In this document: piece by piece, positions 9,256-23,898 of the stretch | Layout of the letters: the number at the start of each line of letters is the position of its first letter | How positions within the stretch are numbered: the first letter of the stretch is position 1 | Assembly: GCA_019828595.1 (NCBI GenBank) | Contig: JAHQRK010000082.1 | Span: 1-34,062 of the forward strand | Direction of reading: 5' to 3' | Source: Aphanomyces cochlioides | Lineage: Eukaryota > Oomycota > Saprolegniomycetes > Saprolegniales > Verrucalvaceae | Length of the DNA stretch: 34,062 nt | Made by a program: the position numbers and the translations under genes | Notes under the pieces: generated by a model | What the model was told of the DNA's origin: nothing | The model's database searches: none | The model's input: only the letters and a program-made list of their open reading frames with translations

Positions 9256-10301
9256 ACAAACTGATAGTCCTTATATATCAACAATTCTATACTATGCATC
9301 AGATATCAGAATATACCTCCGACATTTCAATGAAAGTGTCATTTATTTATTTGACACACATATCCATTGAAGACATGTCTATTTCTCAAAAATGGGGAAT
9401 ATACATATGACAATTGGAAATTGCGAAACAAGGCATCTATGACTGAATAAGTGTATTATCACAAGCACATGTCATCTTCTGAGAAACACATCGAATATGA
9501 AGAATGGACTCCATCTATTCACGCATGCATGAAACCACTGGTTAAGCATCGATATAGGCGAGTGGTCTACAATGCGTAAGCCAACAAGTAGACATCACTA
9601 TTCACATAATCGATTAAGATGTCTCGCGAAACAATCAATCGATGACCAATTTTCATGCAAGCATGCACCCATTGCGCATGGAGGATAGAAGTTTCTATAA
9701 CGTTACCTCCGTCTTGGCTCGCTACCACTCTATGGCTGAAGACATGCTTCAAATGGCCAGTCTTCGTCGCCGTCGCTACCGAGAACGCCGTCAAGAGCGC
9801 CTCGACGCCGATCGCTTGGCCTTGAATGGCATGTTCGGTCAAAGTCAGAGCCAAGGGTTCTGATATATCCATTAGAACTCTAAATCAAAAGCAGCGACAG
9901 ATACGAAAACAATGGTATCGAGAAATGGCGCAACTATGCAGGAGTAATAACAGTTTAAGTGGAGAGCTCAAGTATATTTGACGCAGCTATTACCATGAGT
10001 AAAACGGCATGATTAGCTCAGAGCAGCACATGTACACTAGAAATCATCGCATTCTGGAGGTCGTTGTGCTCAATCAAGGTTCCAACGTAATATCCAGATG
10101 TCGTGGACATCAATCAAACGTGTTCGAAACCCGAAAATAACAGGTCGAAACATGAATAGAACACGTTTAACATGTTTTTGACGTGTTTGAAACAATAAAA
10201 CGTTTTTGTTTTCATGTTTTAAACAGTTAAACGTGTTTTTAAACCGTTTTGAACATGTCCGTAATAGAACTCAAAACCAAAAACGTTGTGTCTGAGAGAT
10301 A
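9256..10301 (+). repeat. Repeat copy 10 (1,046 bp)
   Basis: Standard unit. Minus ORF 9567-9872, plus ORF 9642-9863. Confidence 0.97.
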
Positions 10302-11347
10302 ACAAACTGATAGTCCTTATATATCAACAATTCTATACTATGCATCAGATATCAGAATATACCTCCGACATTTCAATGAAAGTGTCATTTATTTATTTGA
10401 CACACATATCCATTGAAGACATGTCTATTTCTCAAAAATGGGGAATATACATATGACAATTGGAAATTGCGAAACAAGGCATCTATGACTGAATAAGTGT
10501 ATTATCACAAGCACATGTCATCTTCTGAGAAACACATCGAATATGAAGAATGGACTCCATCTATTCACGCATGCATGAAACCACTGGTTAAGCATCGATA
10601 TAGGCGAGTGGTCTACAATGCGTAAGCCAACAAGTAGACATCACTATTCACATAATCGATTAAGATGTCTCGCGAAACAATCAATCGATGACCAATTTTC
10701 ATGCAAGCATGCACCCATTGCGCATGGAGGATAGAAGTTTCTATAACGTTACCTCCGTCTTGGCTCGCTACCACTCTATGGCTGAAGACATGCTTCAAAT
10801 GGCCAGTCTTCGTCGCCGTCGCTACCGAGAACGCCGTCAAGAGCGCCTCGACGCCGATCGCTTGGCCTTGAATGGCATGTTCGGTCAAAGTCAGAGCCAA
10901 GGGTTCTGATATATCCATTAGAACTCTAAATCAAAAGCAGCGACAGATACGAAAACAATGGTATCGAGAAATGGCGCAACTATGCAGGAGTAATAACAGT
11001 TTAAGTGGAGAGCTCAAGTATATTTGACGCAGCTATTACCATGAGTAAAACGGCATGATTAGCTCAGAGCAGCACATGTACACTAGAAATCATCGCATTC
11101 TGGAGGTCGTTGTGCTCAATCAAGGTTCCAACGTAATATCCAGATGTCGTGGACATCAATCAAACGTGTTCGAAACCCGAAAATAACAGGTCGAAACATG
11201 AATAGAACACGTTTAACATGTTTTTGACGTGTTTGAAACAATAAAACGTTTTTGTTTTCATGTTTTAAACAGTTAAACGTGTTTTTAAACCGTTTTGAAC
11301 ATGTCCGTAATAGAACTCAAAACCAAAAACGTTGTGTCTGAGAGATA
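10302..11347 (+). repeat. Repeat copy 11 (1,046 bp)
   Basis: Standard unit. Minus ORF 10613-10918, plus ORF 10688-10909. Confidence 0.97.
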
Positions 11348-12393
11348 ACAAACTGATAGTCCTTATATATCAACAATTCTATACTATGCATCAGATATCA
11401 GAATATACCTCCGACATTTCAATGAAAGTGTCATTTATTTATTTGACACACATATCCATTGAAGACATGTCTATTTCTCAAAAATGGGGAATATACATAT
11501 GACAATTGGAAATTGCGAAACAAGGCATCTATGACTGAATAAGTGTATTATCACAAGCACATGTCATCTTCTGAGAAACACATCGAATATGAAGAATGGA
11601 CTCCATCTATTCACGCATGCATGAAACCACTGGTTAAGCATCGATATAGGCGAGTGGTCTACAATGCGTAAGCCAACAAGTAGACATCACTATTCACATA
11701 ATCGATTAAGATGTCTCGCGAAACAATCAATCGATGACCAATTTTCATGCAAGCATGCACCCATTGCGCATGGAGGATAGAAGTTTCTATAACGTTACCT
11801 CCGTCTTGGCTCGCTACCACTCTATGGCTGAAGACATGCTTCAAATGGCCAGTCTTCGTCGCCGTCGCTACCGAGAACGCCGTCAAGAGCGCCTCGACGC
11901 CGATCGCTTGGCCTTGAATGGCATGTTCGGTCAAAGTCAGAGCCAAGGGTTCTGATATATCCATTAGAACTCTAAATCAAAAGCAGCGACAGATACGAAA
12001 ACAATGGTATCGAGAAATGGCGCAACTATGCAGGAGTAATAACAGTTTAAGTGGAGAGCTCAAGTATATTTGACGCAGCTATTACCATGAGTAAAACGGC
12101 ATGATTAGCTCAGAGCAGCACATGTACACTAGAAATCATCGCATTCTGGAGGTCGTTGTGCTCAATCAAGGTTCCAACGTAATATCCAGATGTCGTGGAC
12201 ATCAATCAAACGTGTTCGAAACCCGAAAATAACAGGTCGAAACATGAATAGAACACGTTTAACATGTTTTTGACGTGTTTGAAACAATAAAACGTTTTTG
12301 TTTTCATGTTTTAAACAGTTAAACGTGTTTTTAAACCGTTTTGAACATGTCCGTAATAGAACTCAAAACCAAAAACGTTGTGTCTGAGAGATA
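11348..12393 (+). repeat. Repeat copy 12 (1,046 bp)
   Basis: Standard unit. Minus ORF 11659-11964, plus ORF 11734-11955. Confidence 0.97.
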
Positions 12394-13439
12394 ACAAACT
12401 GATAGTCCTTATATATCAACAATTCTATACTATGCATCAGATATCAGAATATACCTCCGACATTTCAATGAAAGTGTCATTTATTTATTTGACACACATA
12501 TCCATTGAAGACATGTCTATTTCTCAAAAATGGGGAATATACATATGACAATTGGAAATTGCGAAACAAGGCATCTATGACTGAATAAGTGTATTATCAC
12601 AAGCACATGTCATCTTCTGAGAAACACATCGAATATGAAGAATGGACTCCATCTATTCACGCATGCATGAAACCACTGGTTAAGCATCGATATAGGCGAG
12701 TGGTCTACAATGCGTAAGCCAACAAGTAGACATCACTATTCACATAATCGATTAAGATGTCTCGCGAAACAATCAATCGATGACCAATTTTCATGCAAGC
12801 ATGCACCCATTGCGCATGGAGGATAGAAGTTTCTATAACGTTACCTCCGTCTTGGCTCGCTACCACTCTATGGCTGAAGACATGCTTCAAATGGCCAGTC
12901 TTCGTCGCCGTCGCTACCGAGAACGCCGTCAAGAGCGCCTCGACGCCGATCGCTTGGCCTTGAATGGCATGTTCGGTCAAAGTCAGAGCCAAGGGTTCTG
13001 ATATATCCATTAGAACTCTAAATCAAAAGCAGCGACAGATACGAAAACAATGGTATCGAGAAATGGCGCAACTATGCAGGAGTAATAACAGTTTAAGTGG
13101 AGAGCTCAAGTATATTTGACGCAGCTATTACCATGAGTAAAACGGCATGATTAGCTCAGAGCAGCACATGTACACTAGAAATCATCGCATTCTGGAGGTC
13201 GTTGTGCTCAATCAAGGTTCCAACGTAATATCCAGATGTCGTGGACATCAATCAAACGTGTTCGAAACCCGAAAATAACAGGTCGAAACATGAATAGAAC
13301 ACGTTTAACATGTTTTTGACGTGTTTGAAACAATAAAACGTTTTTGTTTTCATGTTTTAAACAGTTAAACGTGTTTTTAAACCGTTTTGAACATGTCCGT
13401 AATAGAACTCAAAACCAAAAACGTTGTGTCTGAGAGATA
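12394..13439 (+). repeat. Repeat copy 13 (1,046 bp)
   Basis: Standard unit. Minus ORF 12705-13010, plus ORF 12780-13001. Confidence 0.97.
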
Positions 13440-14485
13440 ACAAACTGATAGTCCTTATATATCAACAATTCTATACTATGCATCAGATATCAGAATATAC
13501 CTCCGACATTTCAATGAAAGTGTCATTTATTTATTTGACACACATATCCATTGAAGACATGTCTATTTCTCAAAAATGGGGAATATACATATGACAATTG
13601 GAAATTGCGAAACAAGGCATCTATGACTGAATAAGTGTATTATCACAAGCACATGTCATCTTCTGAGAAACACATCGAATATGAAGAATGGACTCCATCT
13701 ATTCACGCATGCATGAAACCACTGGTTAAGCATCGATATAGGCGAGTGGTCTACAATGCGTAAGCCAACAAGTAGACATCACTATTCACATAATCGATTA
13801 AGATGTCTCGCGAAACAATCAATCGATGACCAATTTTCATGCAAGCATGCACCCATTGCGCATGGAGGATAGAAGTTTCTATAACGTTACCTCCGTCTTG
13901 GCTCGCTACCACTCTATGGCTGAAGACATGCTTCAAATGGCCAGTCTTCGTCGCCGTCGCTACCGAGAACGCCGTCAAGAGCGCCTCGACGCCGATCGCT
14001 TGGCCTTGAATGGCATGTTCGGTCAAAGTCAGAGCCAAGGGTTCTGATATATCCATTAGAACTCTAAATCAAAAGCAGCGACAGATACGAAAACAATGGT
14101 ATCGAGAAATGGCGCAACTATGCAGGAGTAATAACAGTTTAAGTGGAGAGCTCAAGTATATTTGACGCAGCTATTACCATGAGTAAAACGGCATGATTAG
14201 CTCAGAGCAGCACATGTACACTAGAAATCATCGCATTCTGGAGGTCGTTGTGCTCAATCAAGGTTCCAACGTAATATCCAGATGTCGTGGACATCAATCA
14301 AACGTGTTCGAAACCCGAAAATAACAGGTCGAAACATGAATAGAACACGTTTAACATGTTTTTGACGTGTTTGAAACAATAAAACGTTTTTGTTTTCATG
14401 TTTTAAACAGTTAAACGTGTTTTTAAACCGTTTTGAACATGTCCGTAATAGAACTCAAAACCAAAAACGTTGTGTCTGAGAGATA
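13440..14485 (+). repeat. Repeat copy 14 (1,046 bp)
   Basis: Standard unit. Minus ORF 13751-14056, plus ORF 13826-14047. Confidence 0.97.
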
Positions 14486-15531
14486 ACAAACTGATAGTCC
14501 TTATATATCAACAATTCTATACTATGCATCAGATATCAGAATATACCTCCGACATTTCAATGAAAGTGTCATTTATTTATTTGACACACATATCCATTGA
14601 AGACATGTCTATTTCTCAAAAATGGGGAATATACATATGACAATTGGAAATTGCGAAACAAGGCATCTATGACTGAATAAGTGTATTATCACAAGCACAT
14701 GTCATCTTCTGAGAAACACATCGAATATGAAGAATGGACTCCATCTATTCACGCATGCATGAAACCACTGGTTAAGCATCGATATAGGCGAGTGGTCTAC
14801 AATGCGTAAGCCAACAAGTAGACATCACTATTCACATAATCGATTAAGATGTCTCGCGAAACAATCAATCGATGACCAATTTTCATGCAAGCATGCACCC
14901 ATTGCGCATGGAGGATAGAAGTTTCTATAACGTTACCTCCGTCTTGGCTCGCTACCACTCTATGGCTGAAGACATGCTTCAAATGGCCAGTCTTCGTCGC
15001 CGTCGCTACCGAGAACGCCGTCAAGAGCGCCTCGACGCCGATCGCTTGGCCTTGAATGGCATGTTCGGTCAAAGTCAGAGCCAAGGGTTCTGATATATCC
15101 ATTAGAACTCTAAATCAAAAGCAGCGACAGATACGAAAACAATGGTATCGAGAAATGGCGCAACTATGCAGGAGTAATAACAGTTTAAGTGGAGAGCTCA
15201 AGTATATTTGACGCAGCTATTACCATGAGTAAAACGGCATGATTAGCTCAGAGCAGCACATGTACACTAGAAATCATCGCATTCTGGAGGTCGTTGTGCT
15301 CAATCAAGGTTCCAACGTAATATCCAGATGTCGTGGACATCAATCAAACGTGTTCGAAACCCGAAAATAACAGGTCGAAACATGAATAGAACACGTTTAA
15401 CATGTTTTTGACGTGTTTGAAACAATAAAACGTTTTTGTTTTCATGTTTTAAACAGTTAAACGTGTTTTTAAACCGTTTTGAACATGTCCGTAATAGAAC
15501 TCAAAACCAAAAACGTTGTGTCTGAGAGATA
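14486..15531 (+). repeat. Repeat copy 15 (1,046 bp)
   Basis: Standard unit. Minus ORF 14797-15102, plus ORF 14872-15093. Confidence 0.97.
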
Positions 15532-16577
15532 ACAAACTGATAGTCCTTATATATCAACAATTCTATACTATGCATCAGATATCAGAATATACCTCCGACA
15601 TTTCAATGAAAGTGTCATTTATTTATTTGACACACATATCCATTGAAGACATGTCTATTTCTCAAAAATGGGGAATATACATATGACAATTGGAAATTGC
15701 GAAACAAGGCATCTATGACTGAATAAGTGTATTATCACAAGCACATGTCATCTTCTGAGAAACACATCGAATATGAAGAATGGACTCCATCTATTCACGC
15801 ATGCATGAAACCACTGGTTAAGCATCGATATAGGCGAGTGGTCTACAATGCGTAAGCCAACAAGTAGACATCACTATTCACATAATCGATTAAGATGTCT
15901 CGCGAAACAATCAATCGATGACCAATTTTCATGCAAGCATGCACCCATTGCGCATGGAGGATAGAAGTTTCTATAACGTTACCTCCGTCTTGGCTCGCTA
16001 CCACTCTATGGCTGAAGACATGCTTCAAATGGCCAGTCTTCGTCGCCGTCGCTACCGAGAACGCCGTCAAGAGCGCCTCGACGCCGATCGCTTGGCCTTG
16101 AATGGCATGTTCGGTCAAAGTCAGAGCCAAGGGTTCTGATATATCCATTAGAACTCTAAATCAAAAGCAGCGACAGATACGAAAACAATGGTATCGAGAA
16201 ATGGCGCAACTATGCAGGAGTAATAACAGTTTAAGTGGAGAGCTCAAGTATATTTGACGCAGCTATTACCATGAGTAAAACGGCATGATTAGCTCAGAGC
16301 AGCACATGTACACTAGAAATCATCGCATTCTGGAGGTCGTTGTGCTCAATCAAGGTTCCAACGTAATATCCAGATGTCGTGGACATCAATCAAACGTGTT
16401 CGAAACCCGAAAATAACAGGTCGAAACATGAATAGAACACGTTTAACATGTTTTTGACGTGTTTGAAACAATAAAACGTTTTTGTTTTCATGTTTTAAAC
16501 AGTTAAACGTGTTTTTAAACCGTTTTGAACATGTCCGTAATAGAACTCAAAACCAAAAACGTTGTGTCTGAGAGATA
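15532..16577 (+). repeat. Repeat copy 16 (1,046 bp)
   Basis: Standard unit. Minus ORF 15843-16148, plus ORF 15918-16139. Confidence 0.97.
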
Positions 16578-17623
16578 ACAAACTGATAGTCCTTATATAT
16601 CAACAATTCTATACTATGCATCAGATATCAGAATATACCTCCGACATTTCAATGAAAGTGTCATTTATTTATTTGACACACATATCCATTGAAGACATGT
16701 CTATTTCTCAAAAATGGGGAATATACATATGACAATTGGAAATTGCGAAACAAGGCATCTATGACTGAATAAGTGTATTATCACAAGCACATGTCATCTT
16801 CTGAGAAACACATCGAATATGAAGAATGGACTCCATCTATTCACGCATGCATGAAACCACTGGTTAAGCATCGATATAGGCGAGTGGTCTACAATGCGTA
16901 AGCCAACAAGTAGACATCACTATTCACATAATCGATTAAGATGTCTCGCGAAACAATCAATCGATGACCAATTTTCATGCAAGCATGCACCCATTGCGCA
17001 TGGAGGATAGAAGTTTCTATAACGTTACCTCCGTCTTGGCTCGCTACCACTCTATGGCTGAAGACATGCTTCAAATGGCCAGTCTTCGTCGCCGTCGCTA
17101 CCGAGAACGCCGTCAAGAGCGCCTCGACGCCGATCGCTTGGCCTTGAATGGCATGTTCGGTCAAAGTCAGAGCCAAGGGTTCTGATATATCCATTAGAAC
17201 TCTAAATCAAAAGCAGCGACAGATACGAAAACAATGGTATCGAGAAATGGCGCAACTATGCAGGAGTAATAACAGTTTAAGTGGAGAGCTCAAGTATATT
17301 TGACGCAGCTATTACCATGAGTAAAACGGCATGATTAGCTCAGAGCAGCACATGTACACTAGAAATCATCGCATTCTGGAGGTCGTTGTGCTCAATCAAG
17401 GTTCCAACGTAATATCCAGATGTCGTGGACATCAATCAAACGTGTTCGAAACCCGAAAATAACAGGTCGAAACATGAATAGAACACGTTTAACATGTTTT
17501 TGACGTGTTTGAAACAATAAAACGTTTTTGTTTTCATGTTTTAAACAGTTAAACGTGTTTTTAAACCGTTTTGAACATGTCCGTAATAGAACTCAAAACC
17601 AAAAACGTTGTGTCTGAGAGATA
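16578..17623 (+). repeat. Repeat copy 17 (1,046 bp)
   Basis: Standard unit. Minus ORF 16889-17194, plus ORF 16964-17185. Confidence 0.97.
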
Positions 17624-18669
17624 ACAAACTGATAGTCCTTATATATCAACAATTCTATACTATGCATCAGATATCAGAATATACCTCCGACATTTCAATG
17701 AAAGTGTCATTTATTTATTTGACACACATATCCATTGAAGACATGTCTATTTCTCAAAAATGGGGAATATACATATGACAATTGGAAATTGCGAAACAAG
17801 GCATCTATGACTGAATAAGTGTATTATCACAAGCACATGTCATCTTCTGAGAAACACATCGAATATGAAGAATGGACTCCATCTATTCACGCATGCATGA
17901 AACCACTGGTTAAGCATCGATATAGGCGAGTGGTCTACAATGCGTAAGCCAACAAGTAGACATCACTATTCACATAATCGATTAAGATGTCTCGCGAAAC
18001 AATCAATCGATGACCAATTTTCATGCAAGCATGCACCCATTGCGCATGGAGGATAGAAGTTTCTATAACGTTACCTCCGTCTTGGCTCGCTACCACTCTA
18101 TGGCTGAAGACATGCTTCAAATGGCCAGTCTTCGTCGCCGTCGCTACCGAGAACGCCGTCAAGAGCGCCTCGACGCCGATCGCTTGGCCTTGAATGGCAT
18201 GTTCGGTCAAAGTCAGAGCCAAGGGTTCTGATATATCCATTAGAACTCTAAATCAAAAGCAGCGACAGATACGAAAACAATGGTATCGAGAAATGGCGCA
18301 ACTATGCAGGAGTAATAACAGTTTAAGTGGAGAGCTCAAGTATATTTGACGCAGCTATTACCATGAGTAAAACGGCATGATTAGCTCAGAGCAGCACATG
18401 TACACTAGAAATCATCGCATTCTGGAGGTCGTTGTGCTCAATCAAGGTTCCAACGTAATATCCAGATGTCGTGGACATCAATCAAACGTGTTCGAAACCC
18501 GAAAATAACAGGTCGAAACATGAATAGAACACGTTTAACATGTTTTTGACGTGTTTGAAACAATAAAACGTTTTTGTTTTCATGTTTTAAACAGTTAAAC
18601 GTGTTTTTAAACCGTTTTGAACATGTCCGTAATAGAACTCAAAACCAAAAACGTTGTGTCTGAGAGATA
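17624..18669 (+). repeat. Repeat copy 18 (1,046 bp)
   Basis: Standard unit and last of the 16 consecutive equal-length copies. Minus ORF 17935-18240, plus ORF 18010-18231. Confidence 0.97.
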
Positions 18670-19714
18670 ACAAACTGATAGTCCTTATATATCAACAATT
18701 CTATACTATGCATCAGATATCAGAATATACCTCCGACATTTCAATGAAAGTGTCATTTATTTATTTGACACACATATCCATTGAAGACATGTCTATTTCT
18801 CAAAATGGGGAATATACATATGACAATTGGAAATTGCGAAACAAGGCATCTATGACTGAATAAGTGTATTATCACAAGCACATGTCATCTTCTGAGAAAC
18901 ACATCGAATATGAAGAATGGACTCCATCTATTCACGCATGCATGAAACCACTGGTTAAGCATCGATATAGGCGAGTGGTCTACAATGCGTAAGCCAACAA
19001 GTAGACATCACTATTCACATAATCGATTAAGATGTCTCGCGAAACAATCAATCGATGACCAATTTTCATGCAAGCATGCACCCATTGCGCATGGAGGATA
19101 GAAGTTTCTATAACGTTACCTCCGTCTTGGCTCGCTACCACTCTATGGCTGAAGACATGCTTCAAATGGCCAGTCTTCGTCGCCGTCGCTACCGAGAACG
19201 CCGTCAAGAGCGCCTCGACGCCGATCGCTTGGCCTTGAATGGCATGTTCGGTCAAAGTCAGAGCCAAGGGTTCTGATATATCCATTAGAACTCTAAATCA
19301 AAAGCAGCGACAGATACGAAAACAATGGTATCGAGAAATGGCGCAACTATGCAGGAGTAATAACAGTTTAAGTGGAGAGCTCAAGTATATTTGACGCAGC
19401 TATTACCATGAGTAAAACGGCATGATTAGCTCAGAGCAGCACATGTACACTAGAAATCATCGCATTCTGGAGGTCGTTGTGCTCAATCAAGGTTCCAACG
19501 TAATATCCAGATGTCGTGGACATCAATCAAACGTGTTCGAAACCCGAAAATAACAGGTCGAAACATGAATAGAACACGTTTAACATGTTTTTGACGTGTT
19601 TGAAACAATAAAACGTTTTTGTTTTCATGTTTTAAACAGTTAAACGTGTTTTTAAACCGTTTTGAACATGTCCGTAATAGAACTCAAAACCAAAAACGTT
19701 GTGTCTGAGAGATA
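18670..19714 (+). repeat. Repeat copy 19 (1,045 bp, 4-A variant)
   Basis: Four-A tract before TGGGG. Minus ORF 18980-19285, plus ORF 19055-19276. Confidence 0.97.
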
Positions 19715-20760
19715 ACAAACTGATAGTCCTTATATATCAACAATTCTATACTATGCATCAGATATCAGAATATACCTCCGACATTTCAATGAAAGTGTCA
19801 TTTATTTATTTGACACACATATCCATTGAAGACATGTCTATTTCTCAAAAATGGGGAATATACATATGACAATTGGAAATTGCGAAACAAGGCATCTATG
19901 ACTGAATAAGTGTATTATCACAAGCACATGTCATCTTCTGAGAAACACATCGAATATGAAGAATGGACTCCATCTATTCACGCATGCATGAAACCACTGG
20001 TTAAGCATCGATATAGGCGAGTGGTCTACAATGCGTAAGCCAACAAGTAGACATCACTATTCACATAATCGATTAAGATGTCTCGCGAAACAATCAATCG
20101 ATGACCAATTTTCATGCAAGCATGCACCCATTGCGCATGGAGGATAGAAGTTTCTATAACGTTACCTCCGTCTTGGCTCGCTACCACTCTATGGCTGAAG
20201 ACATGCTTCAAATGGCCAGTCTTCGTCGCCGTCGCTACCGAGAACGCCGTCAAGAGCGCCTCGACGCCGATCGCTTGGCCTTGAATGGCATGTTCGGTCA
20301 AAGTCAGAGCCAAGGGTTCTGATATATCCATTAGAACTCTAAATCAAAAGCAGCGACAGATACGAAAACAATGGTATCGAGAAATGGCGCAACTATGCAG
20401 GAGTAATAACAGTTTAAGTGGAGAGCTCAAGTATATTTGACGCAGCTATTACCATGAGTAAAACGGCATGATTAGCTCAGAGCAGCACATGTACACTAGA
20501 AATCATCGCATTCTGGAGGTCGTTGTGCTCAATCAAGGTTCCAACGTAATATCCAGATGTCGTGGACATCAATCAAACGTGTTCGAAACCCGAAAATAAC
20601 AGGTCGAAACATGAATAGAACACGTTTAACATGTTTTTGACGTGTTTGAAACAATAAAACGTTTTTGTTTTCATGTTTTAAACAGTTAAACGTGTTTTTA
20701 AACCGTTTTGAACATGTCCGTAATAGAACTCAAAACCAAAAACGTTGTGTCTGAGAGATA
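19715..20760 (+). repeat. Repeat copy 20 (1,046 bp)
   Basis: Standard unit between two 4-A copies. Minus ORF 20026-20331, plus ORF 20101-20322. Confidence 0.97.
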
Positions 20761-21805
20761 ACAAACTGATAGTCCTTATATATCAACAATTCTATACTAT
20801 GCATCAGATATCAGAATATACCTCCGACATTTCAATGAAAGTGTCATTTATTTATTTGACACACATATCCATTGAAGACATGTCTATTTCTCAAAATGGG
20901 GAATATACATATGACAATTGGAAATTGCGAAACAAGGCATCTATGACTGAATAAGTGTATTATCACAAGCACATGTCATCTTCTGAGAAACACATCGAAT
21001 ATGAAGAATGGACTCCATCTATTCACGCATGCATGAAACCACTGGTTAAGCATCGATATAGGCGAGTGGTCTACAATGCGTAAGCCAACAAGTAGACATC
21101 ACTATTCACATAATCGATTAAGATGTCTCGCGAAACAATCAATCGATGACCAATTTTCATGCAAGCATGCACCCATTGCGCATGGAGGATAGAAGTTTCT
21201 ATAACGTTACCTCCGTCTTGGCTCGCTACCACTCTATGGCTGAAGACATGCTTCAAATGGCCAGTCTTCGTCGCCGTCGCTACCGAGAACGCCGTCAAGA
21301 GCGCCTCGACGCCGATCGCTTGGCCTTGAATGGCATGTTCGGTCAAAGTCAGAGCCAAGGGTTCTGATATATCCATTAGAACTCTAAATCAAAAGCAGCG
21401 ACAGATACGAAAACAATGGTATCGAGAAATGGCGCAACTATGCAGGAGTAATAACAGTTTAAGTGGAGAGCTCAAGTATATTTGACGCAGCTATTACCAT
21501 GAGTAAAACGGCATGATTAGCTCAGAGCAGCACATGTACACTAGAAATCATCGCATTCTGGAGGTCGTTGTGCTCAATCAAGGTTCCAACGTAATATCCA
21601 GATGTCGTGGACATCAATCAAACGTGTTCGAAACCCGAAAATAACAGGTCGAAACATGAATAGAACACGTTTAACATGTTTTTGACGTGTTTGAAACAAT
21701 AAAACGTTTTTGTTTTCATGTTTTAAACAGTTAAACGTGTTTTTAAACCGTTTTGAACATGTCCGTAATAGAACTCAAAACCAAAAACGTTGTGTCTGAG
21801 AGATA
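20761..21805 (+). repeat. Repeat copy 21 (1,045 bp, 4-A variant)
   Basis: Four-A tract before TGGGG. Minus ORF 21071-21376, plus ORF 21146-21367. Confidence 0.97.
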
Positions 21806-22850
21806 ACAAACTGATAGTCCTTATATATCAACAATTCTATACTATGCATCAGATATCAGAATATACCTCCGACATTTCAATGAAAGTGTCATTTATTTAT
21901 TTGACACACATATCCATTGAAGACATGTCTATTTCTCAAAAATGGGGAATATACATATGACAATTGGAAATTGCGAAACAAGGCATCTATGACTGAATAA
22001 GTGTATTATCACAAGCACATGTCATCTTCTGAGAAACACATCGAATATGAAGAATGGACTCCATCTATTCACGCATGCATGAAACCACTGGTTAAGCATC
22101 GATATAGGCGAGTGGTCTACAATGCGTAAGCCAACAAGTAGACATCACTATTCACATAATCGATTAAGATGTCTCGCGAAACAATCAATCGATGACCAAT
22201 TTTCATGCAAGCATGCACCCATTGCGCATGGAGGATAGAAGTTTCTATAACGTTACCTCCGTCTTGGCTCGCTACCACTCTATGGCTGAAGACATGCTTC
22301 AAATGGCCAGTCTTCGTCGCCGTCGCTACCGAGAACGCCGTCAAGAGCGCCTCGACGCCGATCGCTTGGCCTTGAATGGCATGTTCGGTCAAAGTCAGAG
22401 CCAAGGGTTCTGATATATCCATTAGAACTCTAAATCAAAAGCAGCGACAGATACGAAAACAATGGTATCGAGAAATGGCCAACTATGCAGGAGTAATAAC
22501 AGTTTAAGTGGAGAGCTCAAGTATATTTGACGCAGCTATTACCATGAGTAAAACGGCATGATTAGCTCAGAGCAGCACATGTACACTAGAAATCATCGCA
22601 TTCTGGAGGTCGTTGTGCTCAATCAAGGTTCCAACGTAATATCCAGATGTCGTGGACATCAATCAAACGTGTTCGAAACCCGAAAATAACAGGTCGAAAC
22701 ATGAATAGAACACGTTTAACATGTTTTTGACGTGTTTGAAACAATAAAACGTTTTTGTTTTCATGTTTTAAACAGTTAAACGTGTTTTTAAACCGTTTTG
22801 AACATGTCCGTAATAGAACTCAAAACCAAAAACGTTGTGTCTGAGAGATA
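21806..22850 (+). repeat. Repeat copy 22 (1,045 bp, one-base deletion)
   Basis: ATGGCGCAAC has become ATGGCCAAC near 22479, a loss of one G outside both ORFs. Minus ORF 22117-22422, plus ORF 22192-22413. Confidence 0.97.
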
Positions 22851-23898
22851 ACAAACTGATAGTCCTTATATATCAACAATTCTATACTATGCATCAGATA
22901 TCAGAATATACCTCCGACATTTCAATGAAAGTGTCATTTATTTATTTGACACACATATCCATTGAAACATGTGTCTATTTCTCAAAAATGGGGAATATAC
23001 ATATGACAATTGGAAATTGCGAAACAAGGCATCTATGACTGAATAAGTGTATTATCACAAGCACATGTCATCTTCTGAGAAACACATCGAATATGAAGAA
23101 TGGACTCCATCTATTCACGCATGCATGAAACCACTGGTTAAGCATCGATATAGGCGAGTGGTCTACAATGCGTAAGCCAACAAGTAGACATCACTATTCA
23201 CATAATCGATTAAGATGTCTCGCGAAACAATCAATCGATGACCAATTTTCATGCAAGCATGCACCCATTGCGCATGGAGGATAGAAGTTTCTATAACGTT
23301 ACCTCCGTCTTGGCTCGCTACCACTCTATGGCTGAAGACATGCTTCAAATGGCCAGTCTTCGTCGCCGTCGCTACCGAGAACGCCGTCAAGAGCGCCTCG
23401 ACGCCGATCGCTTGGCCTTGAATGGCATGTTCGGTCAAAGTCAGAGCCAAGGGTTCTGATATATCCATTAGAACTCTAAAATCAAAAGCAGCGACAGATA
23501 CGAAAACAATGGTATCGAGAAATGGCGCAACTATGCAGGAGTAATAACAGTTTAAGTGGAGAGCTCAAGTATATTTGACGCAGCTATTACCATGAGTAAA
23601 ACGGCATGATTAGCTCAGAGCAGCACATGTACACTAGAAATCATCGCATTCTGGAGGTCGTTGTGCTCAATCAAGGTTCCAACGTAATATCCAGATGTCG
23701 TGGACATCAATCAAACGTGTTCGAAACCCGAAAATAACAGGTCGAAACATGAATAGAACACGTTTAACATGTTTTTGACGTGTTTGAAACAATAAAACGT
23801 TTTTGTTTTCATGTTTTAAACAGTTAAACGTGTTTTTAAACCGTTTTGAACATGTCCGTAATAGAACTCAAAACCAAAAACGTTGTGTCTGAGAGATA
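22851..23898 (+). repeat. Repeat copy 23 (1,048 bp, two changes)
   Basis: GAAGACATGTCTA has become GAAACATGTGTCTA near 22965-22976 (net +1), and CTCTAAATC has gained an A near 23478 (+1). Minus ORF 23163-23468 and plus ORF 23238-23459 are unchanged. The first change opens a 67-codon frame at 22835-23038, related to the one in 4-A copies but with a different C-terminus. Confidence 0.97.
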
